In this document: piece after piece, positions 30,480-41,097 of the stretch
Layout of the letters: every line of letters starts with the position of its first letter
Position numbering within the stretch: the first letter of the stretch is position 1
DNA from: Mantis religiosa
Lineage: Eukaryota > Arthropoda > Insecta > Mantodea > Mantidae
NCBI GenBank assembly: GCA_030765055.1
Contig: CM060953.1
Span: 9,049,596 to 9,113,595, forward strand
Direction of reading: 5' to 3'
Length of the DNA: 64,000 nt
Translations under genes and position numbers: made by a program
The notes under the pieces: generated by a model
What the model saw: only the letters and a program-made list of their open reading frames with translations
Databases searched by the model: none
Told to the model about the DNA's origin: nothing

Positions 30480-30905
30480 TTACGACAGTGCAGAGGGCAG
30501 GTTATACGAGTTTGAAACTCCCCGGCAGTCCAGTACAATAGCGTCTCTCCTGCCGCGGTCGCGAAACCCTCCGTAGTCCGCCTAAGGACACTGCAGGCCC
30601 CCGCAAGAGCAGAGAATACTCCCGACAGGCTTGCGCAAGCGATATCCCGGCCCACTGGGCCGGTTCGGACACCGGAGACTGTCCCACCGGAGGAGGAAGG
30701 ATCCGACAGTTGTACCCTAAAAAAGACTACCAGGTGAGATATGATGTAAACATGATACAAGAGATGAACTTGAGGGACAGGAAAGTCGGCGGATGTAATT
30801 AACTTACCCAGCATTCGCCTAGCGACCCGGGAAAAACCAATGGTAAAGGTAGGTGGGCCACGGGAATAGAACCCGAATGCGGACCCCCGCCTGAGCTGGG
30901 TTTTT
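30480..30905 (-). mobile_element. SINE C copy
   Basis: The right end shares CCTAAAAAAGACTACCAG, GAGATATGATGT, ACCCAGCATTCGCC and GGTAGGTGGGCCA with the SINE C copies at 47829-48025 and 55455-55980. The left part is GC-rich and aligns less well. The tRNA-like head should be at the right end on the minus strand. Confidence 0.6.
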
Positions 30906-31256
30906 CAAGTGGAAAATCCGTATTAAGTTTTTTTTCTCTCCTGGTCATAGAATCGGGATGGAAATTCAAAGCAACACAGAGTGACCAGTTCTTTTAAACA
31001 TTTGACTATCACCTAGTCTACTGTATTCCCATAATCCTTCGTAATAGAAAGGAGATATAATGGAAAGTCGGCAAATATGGAATACCAAGGTATCGACTCT
31101 GCTGCTGCTATCTCGTGAGAATGCCATGAGGTAGTCATTATGCACTGCAGTGACAGTTGATAGCTTGTCATTTCACTCGTAACAGAATAAAGTGTGTTTT
31201 GTGACATTCAAATGTTTTTGTAGACAAATTTTCAAGCATTTTAACCCACTAGTACG

Positions 31257-31425
31257 TTTTTGTAATTTACGTTCTCCAACGTTAAATCATATCGGAAGAT
31301 GAATGGAATGGATGAAATGATGCTCAAATGAGCCCAGGGTCCATAGAGCTTAGAGTTACCCGACATTCGTTTTTAGGATAAGGGAAAACCCCAGAAAAAT
31401 CTTATCCAGTTAACTCGCCCTGAAC
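31257..31425 (-). mobile_element. SINE A fragment, single tail plus part of head
   Basis: It carries one tail unit (CTCCAACGTTAAATCATATC to CCCGACATTCGT), then CCAGAAAAATCTTATCCAG leading toward the head. Only one unit is present, as in full-length SINE A copies. Confidence 0.75.
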
Positions 31426-31681
31426 TAGTGCGTGTGTGACTTGAACACTGATGTTAAGTGTAACGTGCACTAAAAGAATTGTAGTTTGTTATACTGTGGT
31501 CGGCTTTTTAGCTGGGAGTGTTTTGTCTGTTACTCTAAAGGTTCATTGTCGAAGATGCCATGTCGGGTATTATGGAATACCACGTATTTCTTAATAGCTG
31601 ACGTAAAAGTATAATGTTCCATATAACCATACAAAATATACTGAATGGAAATAAAGTTAGCTAAACAATAATTAATGGTTA

Positions 31682-32360
31682 GTGCGATCCATATAAATCT
31701 GAACCAATTCAATGGGCCATAACTTTTGAAGTAATAATAGGGCACACATACAACTTTCGGAAAATATAATACACAATTGGTAGATTACATTACACTATTT
31801 ACATCTCAGAGAAAATGGTAGTGTCCTCAACCAGCATCTATACATCTTTGTACACGTCTCACCATATTCTTTGAAGTTTTACGGAGATGATACCGAATTG
31901 AGAGAAGGTTATTTCCAGCAAGATGGAGCAACGTGCCATACATCTAATGACACCATGGAACTTGTAACCAGTTTCTTTGATAATCGAATAATCTCAAAAT
32001 GTCTGTGACCGCCCAGATCCCCTGACCTAACCTCACTGGATTTTTTCTTGTTGGGGTATCTAAAAAATAAAGTGCACAAGAATAGGCCATGGACAATTGG
32101 TGTTCTCAAGGAATCCATTTGAACCGAAATAAGTAACATTGGCAAGGATACTCTCCGTAAAACCTCAGAGAATATGGTGCGACGAGTACAAACATGTATA
32201 GATGTTGGTGGAGGACATTTGCAACATTTTTTCTGAGATGTAAATAGTGTAATGTAATCTCCCAATTGTGTATTATATTCTCCCAAAGTTGTACGTGTGT
32301 CCTATTGTTGGTTCAAAAGCTATGGAATATTGAAATGGTTCAGATTTATATGGATCGCAC
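31682..32360 (+). mobile_element. Internally deleted IS630/Tc1-type transposon with roughly 130-base inverted ends
   Basis: The left arm starts GTGCGATCCATATAAATC at 31682, and the right arm is its near-perfect complement ending at 32360. TA flanks both (31680-31681 and 32361-32362). Similarity between the arms extends about 130 bases. Between them lies the C-terminal half of a DDE transposase in the plus orientation. Confidence 0.8.
31887..32236 (+). pseudogene. DDE transposase C-terminal half, two in-frame stops
   Basis: The plus strand reads YFQQDGATCHTSNDTMELVT, which contains the second catalytic Asp. It continues to a stop where a Trp is expected before PPRSPDLTSLDFFLLGYLKN, which contains the third catalytic Asp, and ends VQTCIDVGGGHLQHFF plus a natural stop. 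Only two premature stops (TGG to TGA, CGA to TGA) interrupt about 115 codons. The N-terminal DNA-binding domain and first Asp are deleted. Confidence 0.8.
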
Positions 32361-32362
32361 TA

Positions 32363-33002
32363 TATAAATGGAAATATAGCCAAATTTAAATACAAAGTAT
32401 GTTTAAAAGTTAAATTTATTGAAATGCAAACAAAAACTATTTTTTCCGTTATTCTAGGCTAGGACAATATACATTTGTTTATAGATGTTTTGTCTATTTT
32501 ACACCAATCACTTTTATGTTTTGTGAAACCAAATTAATTTTTCATTTTTTAATTTTTCAACTTTTTAAACCAGCTATTCTCATTTACCCAGAAGAGATGT
32601 TGAATGGTTTGAGGAAGATTTTTTTTTATTTTTTTTTTTTTATTTTTTTTTTTTTTTATTTTTAACTAGGGGTGTTAGTTATGTGAATGGAAGAATGGAG
32701 CATTTGAGTATTTGAAGTTTGCCTGTATAGTTTTATGTGAGGTTGTGCACATTTCATTAACGGTACAAAGTGTGGAGATTTGCGATGGATATCCCGAACA
32801 GTTAGTATCGACGTCACAGCGCATGTCATTTTGGGGCGTAATGAAGTACAAACATTGTTTTTGTGCTGCTGTGTGTTGGCAGGAGGAGAGATGTAATTAT
32901 AAACACTGCCAGTGTTGTGGAAGAGGAGGGGGAAATAAAATTGATGTCCTCGGAGAAAAGAAGGAAAAGAGGCAGGGGATGGATGGATGGATGGATGCAT
33001 GC
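32363..33002 (+). other. Intergenic: T-rich tracts and (GGAT)n
   Basis: T-rich tracts lie at about 32620-32660 and a short (GGAT)n run at about 32978-32996. A possible 5' untranslated region lies just before 33003. Confidence 0.45.
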
Positions 33003-33088
33003 ATGACAATGCCTTCGCGTGGCGTTCTTCTCGCTACGTCGGGTAATTGTCCCAGTACTAGCACTTCCAGCAACTTTGGTAATCCCAG
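33003..33088 (+). CDS. Candidate first coding exon of an unknown gene
   Basis: An ATG at 33003 opens 28 codons and ends at a perfect donor CAG/GTAAGT (33086-33094). The peptide begins MTMPSRGVLLATSGNCPS and is rich in Ser, Thr and Asn. The frame is open upstream to 32712, but that part includes the (GGAT)n run and looks non-coding. I do not recognise the protein, and no matching downstream exon is visible. The call rests only on the donor, the start codon and the local composition. Confidence 0.25.
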
Positions 33089-33149
33089 GTAAGTGAAGCG
33101 GCCGTATTTTGTATTACATTGTAATATTTTCAGAACTTTTAAAAAAAAA

Positions 33150-34218
33150 AATTACGTCCTCCAACGTTGTCATATCGGACGACAAACAAAATAATCAAAT
33201 GAGCCCAGAGTACGTAGAGCTTAGAGTTATCATTCATCTTTCAGGATAAGAGAAAACCTCCAACGTTAAGTCATATCGGACGATGAATGAAATGGTGTTC
33301 AAATGAGTACAGGGTACATAGAGCTTAGAGTTACCAGACATTCATCTTTCAGGATAAGAGAAAACCTCCAACGTTAAGTCATATCGGACGACGAATGAAA
33401 TGATGTTCAAATAAGTACAGGGCACATAGAGCTTAGAGTTACCAGACATTCATCTTTCAGGATAAGAGCAAACCTCCAACGTTAAGTCATATCGGACGAT
33501 GAATGAAATGGTGTTCAAATGAGTACAGGGTACATAGAGCTTAGAGTTACCAGACATTCATCTTTCAGGATAAGAGAAAACCTCCAACGTTAAGTCATAT
33601 CGGACGACGAATGAAATGATGTTCAAATAAGTACAGGGCACATAGAGCTTAGAGTTATCAGACATTCATCTTTCAGGATAAGAGCAAACCTCCAACGTTA
33701 AGTCATATCGGACGATGAATGAAATGATGTTCTAATAAGTACAGGGTACATAGAGCTTAGAGTTACCAGACATTCATCTTTCAGGATAAGAGAAAACCTC
33801 CAACGTTAAGTCGTATCGGACGATGAATGATATGATGTTCAAATGAGTACAGGGTACATAGAGCTTAGAGTTACCAGACATTCATCTTTCAGGATAAGAG
33901 AAAACCTCCAACGTTAAGTCATATTGGACGATGAATGAAATGGTGTTCAAATGAGTACAGGGTACATAGAGCTTAGACTTACCAGACATTCATCTTTCAG
34001 GATAAGAGAAAACCTCCAACGTTAAGTCATATCGGACGATGAATGAAATGATGTTCAAATGAGTACAGGGTACATACAGCTTAGAGTTACCAGACATTCA
34101 TCTTTTAGGATAAGGGGAAATCACAGATAAAACATCTAGATAACTCACCCTGGCGAGATTCTAACTCGGGACCTTTGAACTTAGGCGGACAATCTACCAT
34201 CTGGTCTACAGAGGCGGG
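33150..34218 (-). mobile_element. SINE A with tandemly amplified tail (about 9 units) and tRNA-like head
   Basis: From 33150 to about 34118 run nine copies of the 108-base unit on the minus strand of SINE A. At the right end the last unit passes into the SINE head: CTCACCCTGGCGAGATTC, AACTCGGGACC and ACAGAGGCGGG, the complement of the tRNA-like B box and 5' end. The array therefore has the structure of one SINE whose tail has been multiplied. Confidence 0.85.
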
Positions 34219-34239
34219 GAAATGTATTTGACGAGGAAG

Positions 34240-34650
34240 ACTTATCTGAAACAATTTATAAGTTGTATATTAAATTCAAAAGAGGTGGGATGTTTCTTAG
34301 TGATAATTTCGTGAAGGACTAAGTCCAAGAACTGTTGTTACGGACGGACATGTTGGACATTGGTATGAGTCAAATACATCAACAGTTAGACGTGAGAAAT
34401 CTTTGTTGTCATAAACTGACTACCGATCAAAAACAACAACGTATTGATTGCTACAGAAAAACTCTGGAAAAATTCCAAGGTGACACTTCAAATTTGATTT
34501 GGAATATCGTTAGAGTGCTGATGAATCTTGGATTTGTTATGTTCCTGAAAACAAAAGTCAATCGAATCGATGGGCCTTACGAACATAACCTAGGGCTACA
34601 AAAGTCTGACAAATTTGTAGTGCACTCATGACTTTCCTAGTGAGAAAGTA
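34240..34650 (+). pseudogene. Mariner transposase fragment
   Basis: The plus strand reads DMLDIGMSQIHQQLDVRNLC, CHKLTTDQKQQRIDCYRKTL and EKFQGDTSNLIWNIV. The catalytic GDESW block is frame-shifted, followed by KVNRIDGP. This is the linker and first-Asp region of a mariner-like transposase. A homologous fragment lies at 51356-51740. Neither has terminal repeats. Confidence 0.7.
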
Positions 34651-35194
34651 GTGTATTAAAAATATAGATTTTGTAATGAAAAATAGTTAAAACATTAGTT
34701 ATTTTTGAGGGGAACATGACGAAACATTCAGCAGATAAAGGGTAATTCGTTTGGAGTATTTTTGGTGTCATCATATAAATGGAAGATGTTAATGAGGAGG
34801 CTGGGAGGGGAGTAAGAAACCGTACAGTTCTGCCCTGCTGCGCATGTAACGATTTGCATACAGATATTCATATGTTGCTGCAGGCAACCAACCAACCCCA
34901 TTCCGCCGCCTCCGCCCCCGAGGGTTGCGGCCCCAGCACACACCATGTAACAAACCATCCTAATATTATTTAGTTACGCTTGTAGGCTTCAACTGGTGTA
35001 GTCCCTATTATTTGTCAGCGTCGTCAGTGTTTGCTTCTTCTCTACCACGAACGTACTAACAGGTAGAGGAAAACAATTGTATTGCACCAAAAAACCGAGA
35101 TATCCCACGGCATTCTCTCTTCAATTTCCACACCTTATTCTAATTTTTGTTAATCGAGATATACTACAATTAGCCATTTCAGATCTCTTTAGGA
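34651..35194 (+). other. Intergenic, no recognised feature
   Basis: Nothing is recognised. Confidence 0.45.
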
Positions 35195-35420
35195 GGACTT
35201 TTGTCAATAACTGCAAGTAGATAGAACTTGAAGTGGATAGAGCAATAAGTGTTTATACAAGAGTAGAGAAAGTCATGTATACATCACGTAACGACCAAAA
35301 CATTTGACTAACACTTAAAGTCTACTGTATTCCCTTGTAACTACAATACGATAATGTTTATCTTGAAGTAGATAGAGCAATAAGTTTTAGTAAGAATATT
35401 TTGTACAAGAGTACTGTGTG
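35195..35420 (+). repeat. About 1.5 copies of a 133-base repeat
   Basis: It shares AAGAGTAGAGAAAGTCATG, TATACATCACGTAACGACCA and TAATGTTTATCTTGAAGTAG with 58205-58443. The family is unknown. Confidence 0.65.
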
Positions 35421-37535
35421 CAGATGTCAGATGTTTGTATTAAGTACATGTTTGTTGTGACTCGATACATATTGGTGGTTTTGTTCCATTGTGCGAATGT
35501 TTGATATAAATCTGCCAGTTGAAGCAACAGCGGGAAAGCTACGTGCCGAGCAGTTTATATGAGAGAGGTTATGTTTCCCTCTTTTTAGCAACATGTTCTT
35601 CCTTGTATATTGTCCTCTATAGCTTTTGCGTTTCAGCGCACGACGGCTTGTGCAGATCTAGGTCAATAGCGTCTCGTCTCTATTGTACCTTCTTGTTCTG
35701 AGTAACTGTACTAAATCTTGGCTCGTTGGAAAGATGCAGCCTTCTCTCTGCCGCCTCAGATGAGTCAAGTTCTCCGCAGTTCCGCCGGAGAGAAACCTTC
35801 TGTGAGCAGACCGGCGATGTGACCGGTTATTAAGCTGGAAATCTGTAAGGAGCTCAGCGTGTCTTTATCGTATACATAAAGAATAGAAACAGACACTTAC
35901 CGATAACAAATTATTTACACTGATCAGGTAATAGTCAGCAACATTCATCGCCATGAGTGGATGACTATGCTGTAAATAATACACGCAAATAAAACACGTA
36001 TTTATTCATTATAGAATAAATAACTATTTGTGTAGTGAAGCACTTTCGCTATATTCCTTGTTATTGTTTTAATTTTCCTTTACTTATCCTTTTTCTTTAA
36101 ATAGGAAGTCGTTTTCTTGACTCCTGCCATGAAGATATAAGAGAATCTGAAAAGCATCACATACATCCAAGTCTTAAAGTATTGGGCTCATTAAGGCTAC
36201 AGCCCATAAGAAAAATGTTTAACTTTTACGAGTGTCAAAGAATAGTTTGCATAGCTGTTGCCATTTTTAGCTAACGATACGTGTTTTACTTCTGTCCCTG
36301 TGTGACCAACATGGCTAGCAGATGGTTTCAGAGCAAATATTGGTAGAGGGTACATTCATTTCGTGAACATATGACGCATGTCTCGTGTTGGCTAGTTTAC
36401 ATCAGCAAGTTTCTTCTTTTATCAACTAGCTACTTACGTTTGATGAAGAAGTTCCTTATTTTGTGTTTGGATGCGAATTTGAGGTAGATTTGTTGGTATT
36501 ATGTGGTCCTAGCTGCCGTATTGACGATTAGTTCACTAGATCTGGTCCCGGGTGGATGATTATATTACCTTTATTTGTGAAATAACACTTTCTATACTTT
36601 TAGAAATTGCACTTTATTTTTAATACACAACAAATATGTTTAATGTACATTATTCGTAGGAATTCTTCTCCGTCAATAGACATTTTTCTTAATTCTCGTT
36701 GCGAAAGTGTTTTTAAATCTCCACGGTTACCTGATTGTTTACGATCGCTTTCCATAGCATTTATATAATCTATTGCACTTCTCTCACTGCGGGCCTCTCT
36801 TGTTTTATTACTTATTGCATTATTATTTTATTAAATAACTATTCCAGCATTCTTCAAATTTAGCGACATAACATTTAAAACTTAAGTACACATTCTTGCT
36901 GAGGGCTATATTTAAATACTTGTTTCACGTTTTTATTATGAAAAAGTGTGCAGAAAAAGCATTACAATAGTTCGATGTCCCTTGAAACCAAAACAGAGCA
37001 CATTTAGGAACTTGTCATGTTGTATCCATTCTGTGAATTTCTCTACTAATTTTTTATACAAACTATTATTTTAAAAAGCTTATTTTTGTAAATGTTTAAC
37101 GTTAATCGATAAACAAAGTTTTAGAAATAGTTTAGTTACTACTTTTAGAGATACAATGGAAATAGAACAATATGATTTAAGTGGTAGTTAAATTTTGGAA
37201 GAACTAGCTTTGAAATTCCGTTCTATTTTTATTGCAGGTGGGGAGAAAGGAATAACAACTTTATTTTTTGAGAAATATACTAAGTATTGGAAAATCTGAA
37301 TCAATATTTAAGAAATGGGTTAACTTCATAAAAAGGCGTACTTGCTATAAATCTGCCTTGATGATATAATACACTTGTCTGTTATGGTTTACTCCAACTG
37401 TATGACAGTTATTAAGGAAGACATTTCAAGGCTATACACAGGAAATTCAAGTATACATTTCATTTTGAACAAAAAACTCTTAAATATATGGTATATGAAT
37501 TAATAACATTAGAGCAATATTTCAAGAAATGAATA
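35421..37535 (+). other. Intergenic, no recognised feature
   Basis: About 2 kb, AT-rich, with no coding or repeat signal I can support. Confidence 0.45.
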
Positions 37536-38484
37536 CACTGGGCAACAAAAAATAATTCTTAAATATTTCGAGCACTTCATGAGGCAATTCCTACTAATTT
37601 TGGGTTGAGAAAAACAAATATGACAATGAAAAATTTAATTATCTTTAGTTTCTATGATATCTACGAGGTGGAAGTATTACATATTAACGGATTGAGAGAA
37701 AAGGGTACATTTTAATTACATACATGCTAACAACAATGAAAGTGCATTTGATTTCTTAACTGGTAATTACATGCTAAGAGTTCTAAATTGCTGGAAAAAT
37801 ACTTCGCAGATAGTCGTGTCTGAAGAGAATCATTGGTGGCGTATTGACTTGCCTCTTGTGATGGAGTTCCGCAGAATCTCTATACAAAGACCGAGCATTA
37901 CTTCATTCCAATGGCCCTGTTATCTTTGTTCCATAACAGAAATGTCCTGATGGAATCTCTCCCCATGTTCATCACTAACAGCTGCACAATTAGGAGGGAA
38001 AAAGTCTAGGTGGGAGTGGAGATAATGGATCGTAAGGGACATGTTGCATCCAAGGTTACAGTATTTTTGCAGGATCACTGTCACCAAATGCTTGTAGTTG
38101 TCATCTCTTTTGTTGCCTAAAAATCCATGAACAACACCCTTGAAGGCTTCCCAAGCTTCCTTTTCTTTCCCCTCCAAAATTTGGTCAAATGCACGATCCT
38201 TTACAAGTTCTCTTATTTGTGGTCCGACAAAAATGCCTTCCTTAACTTTTGCATCACTTAATTTTCAAAAGTTCTCTCTGATTGTGTTTTGTTATTTGAC
38301 AGGTGTGCCAACTCCCCCAAAAAATTCTCCCAAATTTAAAATCTTCACTCTAAAAAATGAAATGTCATTATCTTAAAAACAAGATCTAATCTATCATTTT
38401 TATGGTGATTTTTTAATTGAGCAGATGGAAATACATGTAAATTCACTATTTTTAAGCCTGAAACATTTTCATTGTTGCCCAGTG
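37536..38484 (-). mobile_element. Putative DNA transposon with CACTGGGCAACAA inverted ends
   Basis: CACTGGGCAACAA at 37536-37548 has its exact complement TTGTTGCCCAGTG at 38472-38484. The 949-base segment holds a minus-strand coding remnant (37850-38275). No target duplication is obvious. The superfamily is not known to me. Confidence 0.55.
37850..38275 (-). pseudogene. Conserved repeat-associated protein of unknown family, fragment
   Basis: The minus strand reads KEGIFVGPQIRELVKDRAF, EAFKGVVHGFLGNKRDDNYK, LGCNMSLTIHYLHSHLDFFP and AAVSDEHGERFHQDISVMEQ, then a stop. Proteins with the blocks GNK-x-x-x-N-Y, NMSL-x-x-H-(F/Y)-LHSHL-x-FFP and SDE-x-GERFHQDI recur in many arthropod genome annotations as uncharacterised proteins. 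I cannot assign a function. Its position between short inverted repeats suggests a transposon origin. After the stop the frame continues QGHWNEVMLG, so the stop is premature. Confidence 0.65.
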
Positions 38485-39069
38485 ATATTTTCGTAGATTG
38501 TTCCATTTAAGCTGTAATTTGGGACAAGGGGATTTTTTTTTAAAATTCTTCGTGTTGTACCTATATTCAACCAGTACGCAATACAGAAAACAAAACTAAC
38601 TCCAGCAATGTAGAATAAACTACAGTGGGTATAAAAGTCCATGTGAATGTTTATCAGACTACTGTTTTTTGTTATTGTTTTTCTGATGCTTATATTTACA
38701 TTTGTTTCACATTCTGATATTTACATATTGGACAAAACAAATGAGATAACAAACTTGTAGGATTGACATACTCCGAACGACTCGATACTCAAGCTACGTT
38801 TTGGTGGCTCTTCCCTCAATCCCTTCTTCTCCAGAAAGAACAATAGAGCCAGCCAGCGAGCGGGCGGCCTGTTTGGCATGTAAGTGGCTCAGCCGCTAAG
38901 TAAACACTTTTATTCATTGGGAAACATGAATAATGCTTCCTTCAATTTCTTAAGAGGCCGCTACTGACACATGGTGTTAGGAAATTCAGGACCACACTGC
39001 ATCCGTACCTACTAATGTTAGCACATTTCTATCTAATTTAACTTCGTCCCGCTAATCAAATGAAACAAC
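38485..39069 (+). other. Intergenic, no recognised feature
   Basis: Nothing is recognised. Confidence 0.45.
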
Positions 39070-39355
39070 TTTCAATCGGTGGGAAAGCGCCACTTACCTA
39101 AGAATTTCAGAAGAAAAAGAAAATTCATGCCAAACAATACTTTATTTGCTCTGATACGTTTTCAAAATTTGTTCTTGAACATCCGCGGGGCTATGTATAA
39201 TTTGACAGCTGCTTAGATTTGAGTGAACATTTCCGCGAGCTTTTCAATACTGTATATTTGTGTATTTACGCATTCGTAACCTTAAATACCACGCTTCGTA
39301 GGTTTCTGGAGTCTTCATTACTTACGAAGCACTGACAAACTTTGTCATGTGAAGT
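39070..39355 (+). repeat. Dispersed repeat, paired with 29740-30080
   Basis: It aligns with 29740-30080 in the same orientation. The family is unknown. Confidence 0.6.
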
Positions 39356-39361
39356 CTCATA

Positions 39362-39470
39362 TATATTGGCTCAATGGGTAAGAGTGATTGGACGGAAACC
39401 AGGAGATCCGTGATTCAAATTCCGGCCATGGCATTGGATTTTGCATGTTGACTCTTTCTGTCCTACACCT
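39362..39470 (+). mobile_element. SINE B fragment
   Basis: It carries the tRNA-like part only: TTGGCTCAATGGGTAAGAG (A box) and GATTCAAATTCCGGCC (B box), then TTTTGCATGTTGACTC. Confidence 0.7.
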
Positions 39471-39558
39471 TAGCCTATATAGGCTAGTGTGAAGAAATGA
39501 TTAATTTCCATCAATTAACCAAAATAATAAGAATTAAATGAAGCCTGGGACTCAAGTA

Positions 39559-40882
39559 CGAGGGTGGGTCAAAAAGTAATGCCTCCTATTTTTTCTCTTA
39601 AATAAGTAAGTTATGTGAACACTTTGAATTTGGCGCAATACCTCAAACCGTCTCCAATCCCCTGCAGTAGTAACTTCCTAAGTCAACAGGTGGCAGCACT
39701 GCATCCTCTTGCAAAATGGCTGACATCGACATTCGTATTAGACAGCGTTCTGTGATTGAATGTTTGACTGCAGAAGGTGAAACGCCAATTCGCATTCACG
39801 AAAGACTAAAAAATGTGTATGGTGATGCAACGGTGGATGTCAGCACTGTTACACGATGGGTTCGTCGCTGTAACGAAGCTGAAGGGCAAACACCATTGAC
39901 ATGAAAAGCGGAGCGACAGGCCGGGGACTGCAGTGACTCCATGCAACATTCAGCGAGTCGATGACATTCGTGGTGATCGCCGGGTAACAACAGGTGAATT
40001 GTGTCGCATTACCTCCCTCAGTAAAGACAGTGTGATGACGATTATTCGACAACTGGGTTACTCAAAAGTTTGTTCACGTTGGGTACCAAGAATGTTAAAC
40101 GCCCAAAACAAAGAAACAAGGAAAACAATAGCTCCGAACACTTGCAGCGGTTCAATTTGGAGGGAGAGGAGTTTCTGGAAAAAATTGTTACTGGAGACGA
40201 AACGTGGGTTCATTTTTTTAACTTGAATCAAAGAGGCAGTCAATGGAATGGCATCACAGAACGTCGCCGAAGAAAAAAAAAAATTCAAAACTCAGCGGTC
40301 GGCAGGGAAAGTTATGGCGACAGTGTTTTGGGATGCAGAGGGTGTGCTTATGATTGATTTTTTGGAGCAGGGATGCACAATAAATTCTGTCCAATACGTC
40401 AGAACTCTCAAAAAGCTGAAAGAACGTCTTCGCCGAGTTCGCCCAACAAAAACTATGGCGGATGTTCTTCTTTTGCATGACAATGCAAGACCACACACCA
40501 GCCGTTACACCACTGCAGAAATTGAGAAATTGGAATGGCAAGTCTTACCTCACCCCCATACAGCCCTGACCTGGCACCATCAGACTTCCATCTGTTCGGG
40601 CCACTAAAGGAAGCTAATCGTGGGATTCATTTTGAAGATGAGGAGGCTGTGAAAACGTCCGTGCGTCAATGGCTTAGGAAGCAAGACCGTGTGTTTTACC
40701 ACACTGGAATACATGCCCTAGTTAAAAGATGGACCAAAACTGTAGAAAAGGACGGAGATTATATTGAATAGTGACAAATTAATCGGCAATGTTGTAGTTT
40801 TCAAGCTATGTAAATTGGATTCAATTTTCTTGGTAATTAAAAGAGAAAAAAATTGGAGGCGTTACTTTTTTACCCACCCTGG
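39559..40882 (+). mobile_element. Mariner transposon, near full length, inside a SINE B copy
   Basis: The left inverted repeat CGAGGGTGGGTCAAAAAGTA begins at 39559. The right one is its near-complement TTACTTTTTTACCCACCCTGG ending at 40882. The left flank is CTCAAGTA and the right flank TGCTTACG. The uninterrupted SINE B at 24611-24840 has CTCAAGTACTTACG here, so the target was TA and the right TA has changed to TG. At 1324 bases it is the normal mariner size. Confidence 0.9.
39716..40771 (+). pseudogene. Mariner (DD34D) transposase with about four frameshifts
   Basis: The start MADIDIRIRQRSVIEC begins the paired helix-turn-helix DNA-binding domain, complete through VTRWVRRCNEAEGQTPL. Frames change near 39900, 40110, 40260 and 40553. 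The order is otherwise whole: RRVTTGELCRITSLSKDSVM, WVPRMLN, GDETWVHFF (first Asp), LLLHDNARPHTSRYT (second Asp), PYSPDLAPSDFHLFGPLKEA (third Asp), and EKDGDYIE with a natural stop at 40769-40771. Cut-and-paste transposition would need all three Asp in one frame, so this copy is inactive. The gaps are small and the copy is comparatively young. Confidence 0.9.
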
Positions 40883-41097
40883 TGCTTACGATAGTAAGTC
40901 GCCACAAACGGTGTATCTCGGATGCGAGAGCCCCTAGTGATTTTCCGGGAAAATATATGAGTCAAATGGAGAATTTAATGTCAGGATGGCATGTTGGCCA
41001 TGGTAGCTCAATAGGTTATAGCGACTGGACGGAAACCAGTAGATTCGTGGTTCAAATCCCGCCCATGGCATTGAATTTTTAAGGTTGACTATCTATA
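40883..41097 (+). mobile_element. SINE B, right part of the mariner-split copy
   Basis: It runs from CTTACGATAGTAAGTCGCC through the A box (TAGCTCAATAGGTTATAGC) and B box (GGTTCAAATCCC) to TTGACTATC. The missing left end lies before the mariner, at and before 39558. A run of T (41109-41132) follows. Confidence 0.75.

Noticed and set aside
30413..30814. 133-residue minus-strand frame
   Set aside because: It lies in the body of a SINE C copy and is not kept in the other copies.
32712..33002. Upstream extension of the candidate exon at 33003
   Set aside because: It includes a (GGAT)n run and lacks coding character. Only the part after the ATG at 33003 is offered, and weakly.
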